Assembly: GCA_947172415.1 (NCBI GenBank)
Contig: OX359200.1
Span: 5,396,501 to 5,460,500 of the forward strand
DNA: 64,000 nt
Origin: Chondrosia reniformis
Taxonomy: Eukaryota; Porifera; Demospongiae; Chondrillida; Chondrillidae
Reading direction: 5' to 3'
In this document: positions 37,262 to 50,800 of the stretch, piece after piece
How the letters are laid out: every line of letters begins with the position of its first letter
Position numbering within the stretch: position 1 is the stretch's first letter
Program-made: the position numbers and the translations under genes
The notes under the pieces: generated by a model
The model's database searches: none
Seen by the model: the letters and a program-made list of their open reading frames with translations, nothing else
What the model was told of the DNA's origin: nothing

Positions 37262-37408
37262 AGTCCTATAGCTATCCACCAGTGAGATCAGGTGAAGGTG
37301 GCATATGTGTTGAGAAGTGCAGCAGTGATGATGAGTGTGCAGAAGGTGAAAAGTGCTGCTTTAATGGACGTGGACATCAGTGCACTTCTGCAATACAACT
37401 TGCAGAGG
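37262..37408 (+). pseudogene. WAP exon with lost cysteines
   Basis: Same length (147 nt) and phase as the WAP exon at 21312-21458, and open throughout. Two framework cysteines are replaced: the first (SYPPVR instead of SCPPVR) and the one in CCSNGCG, now CCFNGRG. Those two are expected to matter for disulfides, so relaxed constraint is likely. Confidence 0.7.
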
Positions 37409-38329
37409 GTGAGATATAAATTAAATATTTAAACTTTTTGTATTATTATTATTTATCCATTATCCATTGTAAATTTAAATTTCATGATAAAAATTTGAAT
37501 TATATTAATTTACTGTTTAACAATTATATATGTGAACCATAAAATCTTTGCAATCAGACTCTTTGTATGGACTGAGATATGTAAGTTGTTGATCAGAACT
37601 GATTATTGAACCCATGCATATGGCCAGCAGCTGTTTCTACATATATTAGCATTTTTCTATAGACTTTTTTACAACAAAGTAGGGGTATAGCATGTAGTAT
37701 ATTAGATTTTTCACATACTTACGTACCCACTGCAACTGGTTGTCATGTCAACCACTGAGAGACAGATAGGTTGGCTGAGTACCATGTAGTGTAACTTTAC
37801 CGAAAAAGTTTGGTAAACCTAGCTGGTTTCCCATTATTCAGAGTAGGCAGAAGTAGAAGGAGTAGGAAAACCAGCTACGCTGTATATATATACATATGTA
37901 GATGTTGCAATAATGGAAAACATAATAATATTATATAATACACTGAAGCTACCCATTCCAATATACATAGTGCATGCCTATTATTGTACTATATGATCTG
38001 CTATGTACTATATATATAATATGTCACAGAATCAAACTTCATGCAGGTTTCAGATGGCATAAAACCTATATATTTAAAACTCTTTGAACTGCCAGGTTTC
38101 AAATGGGATATATATATAATATGAAAGCACGACATTGTATTAACTTGGAAAGGGGGCTGTTAAAAACTTGAAATCCCTGAAATTAATCTATTATAATTAG
38201 CGCATAACAAAGTGGCAAAGTAATTTGAGTGTGGGGGCGGCAGCCCCAGCCTCTAGTTAATTAGCTATACATGGATTTTTATGTCATTCCTCCTATGAAA
38301 TGTAAATTTTAATTATAATTATATTATAG

Positions 38330-38365
38330 GGTACTGTCCACCAGTGAGACCAAGTTCCTGAACCA
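38330..38365 (+). pseudogene. Truncated WAP exon start, second copy
   Basis: GTACTGTCCACCAGTGAGAC aligns to the beginning of the WAP exons and then diverges. It is the duplicate of 30262-30297 and sits just beyond the stop of the GPCR on the opposite strand. Confidence 0.55.
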
Positions 38366-38612
38366 GTTGTTATAGATTACGTAAGTAAATGTTTCTTTAA
38401 ATATACAACTAATAAGTTTATTCAATCACACAATATAGTGCTTGTACATATACACTCTATTGCACAAGATGTCCACACTCTATTACAAACAGTAGAGAAC
38501 TGATTTATAATTAATATTATAGCCTACAGTTTTTTCAAATTTTGATATAAGATGCTTAATCTAATTCAATCTTTAAAGTTAATTACATGCTCTATCAAGG
38601 TTTCTTGATGTG

Positions 38613-39133
38613 TCACAAGCCGGATGGATCCTTAGCCATTGGTATACCATTGTCCTTTTTGGGCTCATCTTTCATAGGATCATTTTTCTCATCTTCAGAC
38701 ACTCCATTAGTAGCAAAACCAAAAGAAATAGCAGCCACTGTATCTGACACTTCATTCTTTGTTTCTGGATCGGTGGATATGATTTTTAGTAAATTTTCTC
38801 CCTCTTTGATACTTACAGGGTTGCCATCCTCCTTCTCTACTAGGTCTATTGGTATACCATTATCCTTATCACACTCCTCTTTCTTGACATCTTTCTTCTC
38901 ATCTTTAGTCACTCCATCTGTAGTAAAACCAAAAGAGGTAGCAGCCACTGTGTCTGACACTTCATTCTTTGTTTCTGGGTCTGTAGATATGGCTTCCAAT
39001 ACACCCTCTTTGATGCTCACATCATCATCATCATCATCATCATCATCATTCTTCTTCTTTTCTAGAACTATAAGGCCCAGTCCTTGGATTTGGAAGGATT
39101 TGTCTGTACTAGCAGCATATAAGTTTGTTTTAG
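38613..39133 (-). other. Acidic intracellular tail exon with internal repeat
   Basis: Last GPCR exon (about 174 codons with stop). It begins with KTNLYAAS, has eight consecutive Asp codons (ATC/ATG repeat at about 39018-39045), and then two imperfect repeats containing STDPETKNEVSDTVAA and SFGF separated by Lys/Glu/Asp-rich sequence. It looks disordered and is unlike typical adhesion-GPCR tails. No PDZ ligand at the end (DPSGL). Confidence 0.8.
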
Positions 39134-42100
39134 CTGAAGGTGAACCAATTGAAACATATATATAGAATGAACCAATTTGGAATTATGTACATGTCAATAT
39201 ATAGAACTTCATTTTTATATATAATATACATTTTATAAAGAACCATTAATATTGTATCAGAAAGAACTAACTTTTTCCTATGGAGGGGCTGCTTGAGGCC
39301 TTCAAGGAAGGAGAGAGACAGATATTTGTACTGCATGCATTAAGGTATATAGTAACACTTGCCTTGGAAGCCTTTATTTTTCCACAAACCTTTTCATGCC
39401 ACAAGACATGTAACACAAAAATAAAGAAACCCTTTGGCACACAAAAAAGAGAAATTACATAAGAGCTATGCTGTATATGTCTTAGATAAGAAATCGTAAA
39501 AGTACAATACATCATGTACATACAAGCATAGTGTGGCCACAAAATAAAATAAGAAATAGTACATATTACCTGTAGGACATTGCCAACAATAAAGAGTACA
39601 GCAAACACTTGTCCTGCTTGCCCTGGAGCTATGAACCACAGTCCAATGACCCAAGTGAAACAGAGAATTGGCAGCAAAATGAGGCTAGTCCATATCAGTC
39701 GTCTAGGGCAACATTTATTAATCTATTATACTTATATAGTTACCAATATATACGTATTATACAATTATTAAATTATGGCATATACAAACTTTCCAATAAC
39801 TTTCTTGTTTGAAGCTTTGGAACTGGATTTTTTTCTACATTGATTCTTGGTTAGTGAAGCCATACTGAGAAAAATAATCACTGCATTTACCTATATAGAC
39901 ATAGAGTATATAATTTATAATTACAGTTTACCATGTATGTATATATACGTACTGTGGAGATGTCTCATTGAGGTTCACATTTTAGTTTTACGTTTCACCT
40001 TACCACAACTATGAGAATCATAGGTCCAAAAAAAGCCCAAATCAGTTCAAGATGAGTTGGGAGCCAACACCTACGCATATAAAACATTATGCGAGGAGCA
40101 TGTAATCCACATATACATAAGATTATATATCTTACGCATTGATGTCTTCATAGGATGGAGATTATATATATATCTTACGCATTGATGTCTTCATAGGATG
40201 GAGATTTTGAATCAAAAGACATTCTCCTTAAGTAGACATCATGTCTTAAGCCAACAGACACAGCTACGGCTGGAATAGGAATACCTTTGAAATATTGGAA
40301 TAGAAAAAATATCGTATTACAGTTGTTTCATATATGTTATATAGCATATTGATTAAATAGGGGACTTTAAGATCTGACACCAATATTAATCTTAATTGAT
40401 TTTTTTATCATTTTCATTTGCAAGATACTCTATATTTGGTGGTTTAAAACCCAGAGTCAACTAATTATCTAATGTTATTGTATACCTTACCCCATCCAAG
40501 GGCTGTGTAGATTAAAATCCACTTCCTCTTATAAGCTCCAACCACTCGAACAAGAAGGTTGTAGATGAGAACTCCTTCACAGAGTGACCAACTGAACACT
40601 GATAGGAAGAAGTAGTGCGTCAGAGCAGTCACTGCTTTACAGGGAATCTAAATAAAACAACTTTTCTGATATATACAAATCCTTGTTTGAGATAACAGAT
40701 TATTCTTACTGGGAGAGCGGTAGCAGTATCAATCCCAACCAAGAACACAACAATGCCGAAAGTCAGTGCAATACATATGTTCAAGTGTACATAATTATAA
40801 ACATTTGTGATCAGTTCTTTCCTGAAAATAAATAAATATATAAATATGTAAATTTAGATACACTATTTTCATATTTTGTGATGCATATATATAAATATTA
40901 GAAGTACGTACAGTAGAACCTCGGTTATCCGGCCTCAATGGGACCAAGCTATGGCCGGATAAGTGAAACGGCCGGATATGTGAATCATCCTAATGAATAT
41001 GTAATTTTGATATTGCCAGCGGTCGAACTTCTGATCCCGTACTCCTCCACAAGCTGCGCTTGGGTTGCTCCAGCCTTCAGTCGCTCCAGTATAGTTATCT
41101 TGCTCTCTAGGGGAAGAACTAAGCGCTTCCTTTTCCTCGCAGAGCCACTCGAACTAGCCATTACTTCGCAAAAAAACGATGGGCGTTAATAAGATTATGC
41201 GACCTTCGAGTCCGGATAATCCGAGCAGCCGGTTAAGTGAGGTTCGGATAACCGAGGTTCTACTGTACGTATACTAATAATCATGCATACAAGTATATAT
41301 TCATATACCTTAAGTCTGACATGAATTAACCTCACCTCAAACACAAGAAGAATAAAATTGAGAATATCAACCATACAAGAGATATACCACAGCCGATGTA
41401 GGTCAGGAGATTATCTCTACCTGCAGTCTACATATAAAAAAGTAATATTATATGTGCATGTATATACTGTACATTAACATTGAACTAACTGAATTAATAT
41501 ACATGTATGTACACATGTGTACATAAATTTGTATTATATAGTACTTTTTGGGTCGGTTGTCCCAGACTGGATGTTGCAATCGGTAATCGGTAAAAAGGTT
41601 ATCGTTGCATGTTGACGTCATGCTAGTGTGAAAGTTTGTTCATAAGGGTAGTCACGAGTGGTAGGACAACCGATCCAAAAGTACTGTATAAACGTATGCA
41701 TGTATGTATGTATGACAAATAAGTAGCTTACTGTATCCACCAGAGAAACTAGTACTACAAAACTGGTTAAATGAACAGTTTCACATGTAACTTGTGTTCC
41801 ATTCTCAGTTTCAGTGAAGTTTAGTCTCGTTACTCCACTTCTAGACCATCCTCCAGTTCCCTTGTTAGCATCGAGATTCCAAAACACACAAGTGTATTCT
41901 CTCCTTTTACCAGAAGGCACTGGAGCATTCAGTACCTCATCCTACAAGCATACATTGTACGATCACATAACATCATATATCCTTAAATATTTTAATATTA
42001 ATATTATGTATATACTTTAATTATCACTTTTATACCTTGATATGAAACATTATGATAACTTTATGCTCAGGCACTCTTGGGGCTTTCAAGCTACCAATCT

Positions 42101-45100
42101 GACCAGAGATTAGAAGAGTACCTGGTATGACATTTTCTCCTTGTATTCCTTCAGTATCATTATCTCTACAAATTATCCAAAATTAAAAAGGTGTAGTTTT
42201 AAGGTGTAAGGCAACATTTAAGGCAGCATTCAATGCACTAATGCATAGTAAGTGCATGCATTAACCCTTTCAATTATAAGTATTGCTGGTAATTCCCAAC
42301 AGCAAGTCAGTACACTTACACCTCAAACTGGAGTGGTAAATAGTCCTCCATATTGTTCATTACAAATAGTAGTACATTAGCAAAGTCACGTTGCTCAATG
42401 GCCTCCACCATTGAACCATTATTTACCATTGTTTGATTAGTATCATCATCAACTGGAATTGATTCTGAGTCTTTGGGAAGAGAAAAATTGTATGCTTCAA
42501 AGTTAATGCTTTAAGCAGATGAATGACTGACCTTTATTTACTGCCATTTTGATGAAAAGTGATGGAATTTTCAACTTTGGTATGAAGTGTGGTCTATTAA
42601 ATAGACTTAAGTTAAGATTACCCGGAAATAGTACATCATTGAAACTTTCCAAATTAATTCTTCTACCATGAAACACTTGAATAGAAAAAGTATTTTTATT
42701 AAAGTACCAGAGAAAGTCAACTAATATTTTCATACCAAAGTTGGGTCTGTCGAGTGTAATGGTTGGTTTAGCTTCTGTGAGTGTCCTACCAGCTACACTA
42801 GCTATCCCCTCTGTTGCCCTCAGTATGACTGCTGATTCGGGTGGCTGGTTATCAAATGATGCCTTTTTGGAAACTAGGAAGGCAACATTATTACCATCAT
42901 CAAGAATATTGCTCAGAATATTAGCCAAATTCTGTGTGGAGAGATGGAGTACATGTGCACATGTAGAGGTTAGAGCAATTAGGTAAACAAATTAGGTAAA
43001 CAAATTAGGTAAACAAATTAGGTAGTGTTTATGATTTCTGTAACTGACCTTAATAGTATCATCAGTAGTTTCCTTGTCTATATTAAAAAGATTACTGTTT
43101 TCTCCCAAACTATATGGTTTGAAACATACTATGAACAACTTCAATTTTTTACCACTACCTTAATTTAGTCAGTGGAGTGTCTATAGTTACACTCACAGCC
43201 AAAAATATGTCAAACATACGTAATTACTATAAACATCACACTGTGATACTTAAAACTAACTCTTTTATACTTTGCAGCACAAATGAAATAGTTCTCAAAT
43301 CACTTGGTAGAAGGGTCTCCCCCTCAACTGGTACAGTCAGATTACTGAGTTGTGCTGTAATATCACTAATAGCCTCCCTCACTGTTTCATTCAAGGGCTC
43401 AGTAGCAGTGGACACATTCAGTCCATTAGTCAGAGTCTTAGCCTATTATAAGTATATGTAAATATTATAAACAATGCTTTATATACGTATATACATACAT
43501 ACAGTAGGTACTCAAATATATAGGGTCAACTAATTATAACCAAGTAATGAATTGCTTTGCATAAATTTATACCTCATTTAATATTTTGTAAAATTCCAGA
43601 GATATACAGGTGGTAACATTTACTTCACCCCAAGTACCATCTCTCTTGCAATGTCTCTTGGCAAGACCTACGTATAGTACAAATGCGGTACATGCAAATT
43701 GTGCATATTACTACATATGTACTATGGTTGAAACAACAATCACATGCAATTGGAATGAATTTATGTGTCACTTAGAGTAATGTACATTATTTTAGACTTA
43801 CAAATATGTACATACTATGCATAAATATATATACCCGATTGTCGCATATTGCTAATTACCTGAAATAGCTCTGCCTTTTCTCTGTGGACAGTGCAGAAGA
43901 GCTATTTTACCAGCTAACATTTCTGGCCACTCCAACTGCCATTCCTGGTCAACATTTGGTGTACAAGTTGTTTTATCTACAGCTATATATAAGGTTTGTA
44001 TGAATAATTATATATAAAGCTCGTCAAAGAAGCATGATAATAATGCAGAAGTGATGTATGTACACTTACAGATGTGCTCATTTAAACTTACGTTCATCAC
44101 AGACTTCTGGTTTATCTTTACATTCATCCTACATACATGCATATATAATACAGAAAATGTGATTAAATTGCATCATCAGTGTTCGACAAGGTCTTTCCTT
44201 AGAGTGATTAGTATAAGATAAACCTCTAAATCAGTAATTTAGCTATTATAAAAAAGATAGCTAAATTAAATAAGGTGTATTAGAGCGTCTGATAAAGTTG
44301 ATGTACATATTCAGCAATTTCTAATTTCACTATACGGTGCAAAACTTATATCTCAGATTCTGCTAATGAGGAATCCATTTTAGCTTGTAAACATACTCAT
44401 TAGTGGGTGATTACTCATACTACCATGGTTTGCAATACTAATAAGACATCTAACAAACACTAAACAGCTGTCTATGGCACTACCATCTTTTTGAGTGACC
44501 AAAGGAAGACTCTGGTTCCCATAAAGTGGTCTTAGATTCCTTCCATTAGCTCGTTGTGTAATTTGGAAGACATAAGTGGGTGGGGTAAAATTGATGATAG
44601 TCAAATCTTTAAGATCAGCTTATAATAAAACTTTATTTCTTATTTATATGTGAGTAAACTATTATAAATATCAAACCTATATGCTATACGTGTAAGTGTA
44701 CAAGATACTATACTAACTTCTGAGTCTGGTTTGCCATCCCCATTACTATCAATTTCACATTTATTATGTTTATTCATCACAAATGGTGTTATACACTGCA
44801 GGAATACATTTATTTATAATGATTGATTGACAATACTAAGTTAATTCTCTAACCTACGTAACTGACATACAAAATATCCAAAATAATTTATCATCATTAT
44901 ATAACTCAATGCACCCCCTTAACACATTACATTTATATGAATAATCTAACACATGTACTAACTAAATTGGTATTGCCCAAACATCCGCAGGCTGATGTTG
45001 TTCTAGATGATCCAATACAAAAGGTTAATGAAGTTGCAGGTTTCACCATAATAATGTTTTCACAACAATCACATGAAGCTAGTGAAGTGAGAGCAATAGA

Positions 45101-47780
45101 AATGTAAATATATAGGGTTGAGGACAAATTACATACTGTATGCTTCCAATATTATAGTTGCATAATAAATAAATACCCACAATTAGCTGTCAAATTCACA
45201 ATAATTCCATCAACATTTAATGGTTCCGGTAGATCTGGTTCTTCAAGTACAACTACAGAATACCCTTGACTCTGTTTGAGACTGGAGTTCTACCAGGACA
45301 GTAAATTAAGGTTTAATTAATAATTAATTAAAATTAAGTAAATCAAATATGTTCAGATACTGTACCGTAAAGTTAACTTTTGACTATTACATATATTATT
45401 ATTATTATTATATGTAGGTACTAAAAGGCATCACCAGTGCTAATGTATATACAATAAACTAGATTTATAAACAAGTTAATCCATTAATCAATTACATACA
45501 TAATTTTGCATGTTATTTTCTGTTGCTTCCAACAACAAAATGTTGACTGACGGGTTGGTGTTCTCCTTGAACATACACTGAGACAGGTCAAGTGACTCCC
45601 ACAATTTATCCTCTCCACACTTTGCTGATATAACACCATCGTAGAGGAGGTCACTGAGTTCAGAGCACATCACAGTGCGGGTCTCACCAAGCGGGGTGGA
45701 AGTGAAGATGAGTGTATCAGGACAAACTAAAAATCAGAGGTTTGAAGAAGTGGAACCTCAAGAACTGTAGTACTATACACATGAATAATCTATATAACAC
45801 TCCAATTTTTAACATGCTAGCTCTATATATTTTAGAGTATAGACTTATAAGGAACTAAATCTAGTAAGAGCTTTGGAGGAGGATAGTTTTCTCTTTCTGC
45901 TTCTCTTCTTCTCCACTGGGCTATGCCTGTTTATACACATAGTACTAAACATAGTAATATAGACATTTGGGAAAGTCCTAGGGTATACAGATACAGTATA
46001 ATAAACTTCAGTCTGCATCAATGAAATAAACATACGTATACACACAGAATAGGCCATATATATACATATGGCATTTATATACGTATATATATATTGGTAC
46101 ATAAGGTATAATACGTATATACATATATATATATAACTTGATTTAAGGAAAGTGTCTCACAATCATCATCAGTAATAGTAACATTAGCTTGTTTCCTGGA
46201 TTGGTCAATCAGAAACCTTCCAGGTAGAGATGTATTCATTATTTCACAAAGAAAATATTCTACATCTTCATATTCATCATCATTCACAATAGGAATATCA
46301 AATGTTCTAATAAGAGGAGGATTTTCAAGGAAACTCTCAAATGAAAATGTCATCATACTGGTCCATATATAGTCTGTTACATCTGTATATACATATACAT
46401 AACCGGATAATATTATCATTTGAACAGTATTTTAGGTATAGGAATATTAATGTAAAGAATGCTTAATTATAGAATGATTTGCACTTTATATAGACCCACT
46501 TGATGCAGATGCATCTCTACATCCAACTGTAGCAGATAATGGTCTTGAAAATTGTCCATTTATTTCAATCCTCAAAGTAACAACTCCAACATTTTCTTGG
46601 ACTTCATACTCTACTGGGCTAAAGTTTATCATAACATCTATAATAATATATAGAAGTATTTTCATAATACATGAAATGTTTGTTCAAACATATTATGAAG
46701 TTATAATTCAAAGAAACAAGCTTGTAAAACATGCATTTATATTATCCTAACTGCCCACTGGGCTATGTCCGTTTATACATATATACACATACTAAACATA
46801 GTAATATACACATTTGGGAAAGTCCTTAGGTATACAGATACAGTATAATAAACTTCAGTCTGCATCAATAAATTAAACATACGTATACACAGAATAGGCC
46901 ATATATGGCATTCATGTAGTGGTACAAAAGGTATAATACGTATATACATATATATATATATAACTTGATTTAAGGAAAGTGTCTCACAATCATCATCAGT
47001 AATAGTAACATAGGCTTGTTTCCCGGATTGGTCAATCAGAAACCTTCCAGGTAGAGATGTATTCATTATTTCACAAAGAAAATATTCCACGTCTTCATAT
47101 TCATCATCATTCACAATAGGAATATCAAATGTTCTATTAAGAGGAGGATCTCCAAGGAAACTCTCAAATGACAATGTCATCAGACTGTTCCATATATAGT
47201 CTTTTCCATCTGTACATATACATACACATAATAGGATAATATTATTATTTGAACAGTACATTAGGTATAGGAATATTAATGTAAAGAATGCTTAATTATA
47301 GATTAATCGAGAGCCTTCGAATGATTTGTATTTTATATAGACCCACTTGATGCAGATGCATCAGATGCATCTCTACATCCAACTGTAGCAGATAATGGTC
47401 TTGAAAATTGTCCATTTATTTCAATCCTCAAATTAACAACTCCAACATCTTCTTGGACTTCATACTCTACTGGGCTAAAGTTTATCATAACATCTATAAT
47501 AATATATAGAAGTATTTTCATAATACATGAAATGTTTGTTCAAACATATTATGAAGTTATAATTCAAAGAAACAAGCTTGTAAAACATGCATTTATATTA
47601 TCCTAACTGCCCACTGGGCTATGTCCGTTTATACATATATACACATACTAAACATAGTAATATACACATTTGGGAAAGTCCTAGGGTATACAGATACAGT
47701 ATAATAAACTTCAGTCTGCATCAATGAAATAAACATACGTATACACACAGAATAGGCTATATATGGCATTCATATACGTA

Positions 47781-47835
<55 letters not shown>

Positions 47836-50800
47836 AAAACGTTTCTACAAAAATAGTGAAGATGTAGGGATGGCACAAGAAGCACATAAACAAGAAAGGG
47901 ATGTTACACAGTGAAGCATTAGCTATATATGCATGAATCATACAACACCCTTTCTTGTTTATGTGCCTTAAGTGCCATCCCTACATCTTCACTATTTTTG
48001 TAGAAAATTTTTTATTTTTCTCTAGTTTCTGTACTTTTTATTTAAACCCATTTTGGTTTCGCAATCTTCGACTGAATATGACGTCATTAAAATGGCGAAT
48101 TTATTGAGGCCTTGACTCTGGGGCCATGAAAACCGTCATACTCAATAATAGCGTTATCGCTCTCACTTCTACAAAAGAATACAGCTCGGAAAATTTGCAA
48201 TAGTTTCGTTTAACAATTAGCCCAAAAGCTTATATAGTTTTTTAGTTGTGGCTGACGAAGAATAAGAAGAATATGAAGAAGACGAAAATGGGAATTTTTC
48301 AAGTTTATTATTTCGCCAGCGGGACATATTCGCTTGCCTTTAAGGTCTATTTAGAGTATGTATATTGTATATTTAGCTATACATAGCCTTGTTTTGTCGA
48401 TTTTCGGCCTATTTCGGGATTTTGCTCCTATACCGATGTATGGGGAAAACGAAAAAACCCGCGTACTCCCTGATATTGGTACAAAAAGTATAATACGTAT
48501 ATACGTATATATATAACTTGATTTAAGTAAAGTGTCTCACAATCATCATCAGTAATAGTAACATAGGCTTGTTTCCCGGATTGGTCAATCAGAAACCTTC
48601 CAGGTAGAGATGTATTCATTATTTCACAAAGAAAATATTCCACGTCTTCATATTCATCATCATTCACAATAGGAATATCAAATGTTCTATTAAGAGGAGG
48701 ATCTCCAAGGAAACTCTCAAATGAAAATGTCATCATACTGGTCCATATATAGTCTGTTACATCTGTATATACATATACATTTGAACAGTACATTAGGTAT
48801 AGGAATATTAATGTAAAGAATGCTTAATTATAGATTAATCGAGAGCCTTCGAATGATTTGCATTTTATATAGACCCACTTGATGCAGATGCATCTCTACA
48901 TCCAACTGTAGCAGATAATGGTCTTGAAAATTGTCCATTTATTTCAATCCTCAAAGTAACAACTCCAACATCTTCTGGGACTTCATACTCTACTGGGCTA
49001 AAGTTTATCATAACATCTACAATAATATATAGAAGTATTTTCATAATACATGTAATGTTTGTTCAGACATATTATGAAGTTATATTACAAAAACAAGCTT
49101 GTTAAACATGCATTTATATTATCCTAACAGAACTTACTGTCGTCATCTTCTATGACAATGTAAGTGATAGTTGGATCAGTTGGATGTATATCATATCGCT
49201 CTAAATCCTCCTCACGAAATGAAAATTGTGAAAAGGCAATTTCATCATATTCAAGGACTTCATCATTTATAATTTGAAAACTTTCTTGTGCCTTTTTTGC
49301 TTTAGCTTTAAAGATGAAGTTATACACTGCATCTCGGAAATCATCAGGGTCTACAACAAGTCAATTAAATGGACAGGAAATTATAAATACAGGATAGTTA
49401 GTGGATATATGTATGGAAATATAATCTCCTACATACAGGTAAAAGTGCATTACACAAATATACATATAAAAAGATCAGAACCTGGAAATCCTATAGATGC
49501 CCGGCCAAATTTTTCTCGAAGAGGATTGTATGTGATCATAATTGGGGACCCTGATACAAATGAAATGTATCCTTCATTAGGTGATCGTCTTCTTATTGTT
49601 GCTGGTTTTGCCATTACTGTTATGCTCTTTGTAAGAGTTGAATTTGTTACAAGTGTTAAATTTATAACTCTGTCACTCTCTGTGGCCCTGAATATCCTTT
49701 TTTCCCAGTGAACAAAGAATTCTGTACAGAGATACATAATTGGGCATTAAAATACAAAGTAAAATAAAGTAGAAATATTCAGAATGTATGAATAAGAATC
49801 TTTATGTACATGTAGTGCGTAAACAAAATTAGTGCATGACATTGTGGCTTTAAATCCAGTGATATTGGTTTTCACAGTGAACATTAGTAGATACATACGT
49901 ACATGTCACCATTTTATCGATATACACTGTACATTTAATACAGTTCAATTATTCAAACTCTATCCCCAGAGTATGGGAATACGTACTAAGGCCTAATTAA
50001 AAATTCCACTAATTCAAAATGTAAATCTCCTAGTATATTCCCTTACAATACTGCTATAGCGAACATTTGTTTTTGTTGATTTATGAGGTGATAATTGATA
50101 ATTAATAGAATAGGGCTTCCATGTTTTTTGTGTCATCCCTAATTAGAGAGTATATGCACACTACTCTACTCTTTGATAATGTTGTGTATTATACATTACC
50201 ATCAAACTTGCATTAAAATTCAGAGTAGAAAAACATCATTTTGTATGTGTATATAGCATACGCCGTATACATACACTCTTATCTATACAAATGTAGGTGA
50301 ACACAAGTAATATTTTACATTATATATATATACCACCCCTTGTGTATACAAATGTATAGGTGTAATATGTGAATATACCTTCTTTAACTGAGATTGCAAT
50401 GCTATGATTAGCTGTACCATAATCATTATTAACAACACATGTATAGTCTCCGTTGTTACTGATGGAAACTGACGGTATAGTGTATGTGGAGCCACTTCCC
50501 ACCATCCGTCCATCTTTCAACCAAACATAGTACATAGGTAGGCCATGCTCAGTTAATACTGAACAATTCAGGATAAGAGTGTCTCCAGTTGTAACTGTAA
50601 CACCAGGTGCAGCAGATATAGTCACATTCGTTGGTATACAGGTACCTATAGCCATGAGGGAAAAGTTACTAATATAAGTACACTTATGTATGATGTATGT
50701 AACAGTTTTAAAATAGCTACAATTCTTCACTAAAGGTTAACTTGATAAATTACAGATAAATATAATACTCGTGATGCAATCTTTGGGATAATTTCTTACA

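Noticed and set aside
38587-39165. 192-codon + strand Ser-rich ORF
   Set aside because: Antisense shadow of the acidic GPCR tail, whose minus-strand frame joins in phase with the TM7 exon.
49274-49711. 145-codon + strand ORF
   Set aside because: Antisense of GPCR exons 49138-49350 and 49482-49721, which have matching splice sites and phases on the minus strand.
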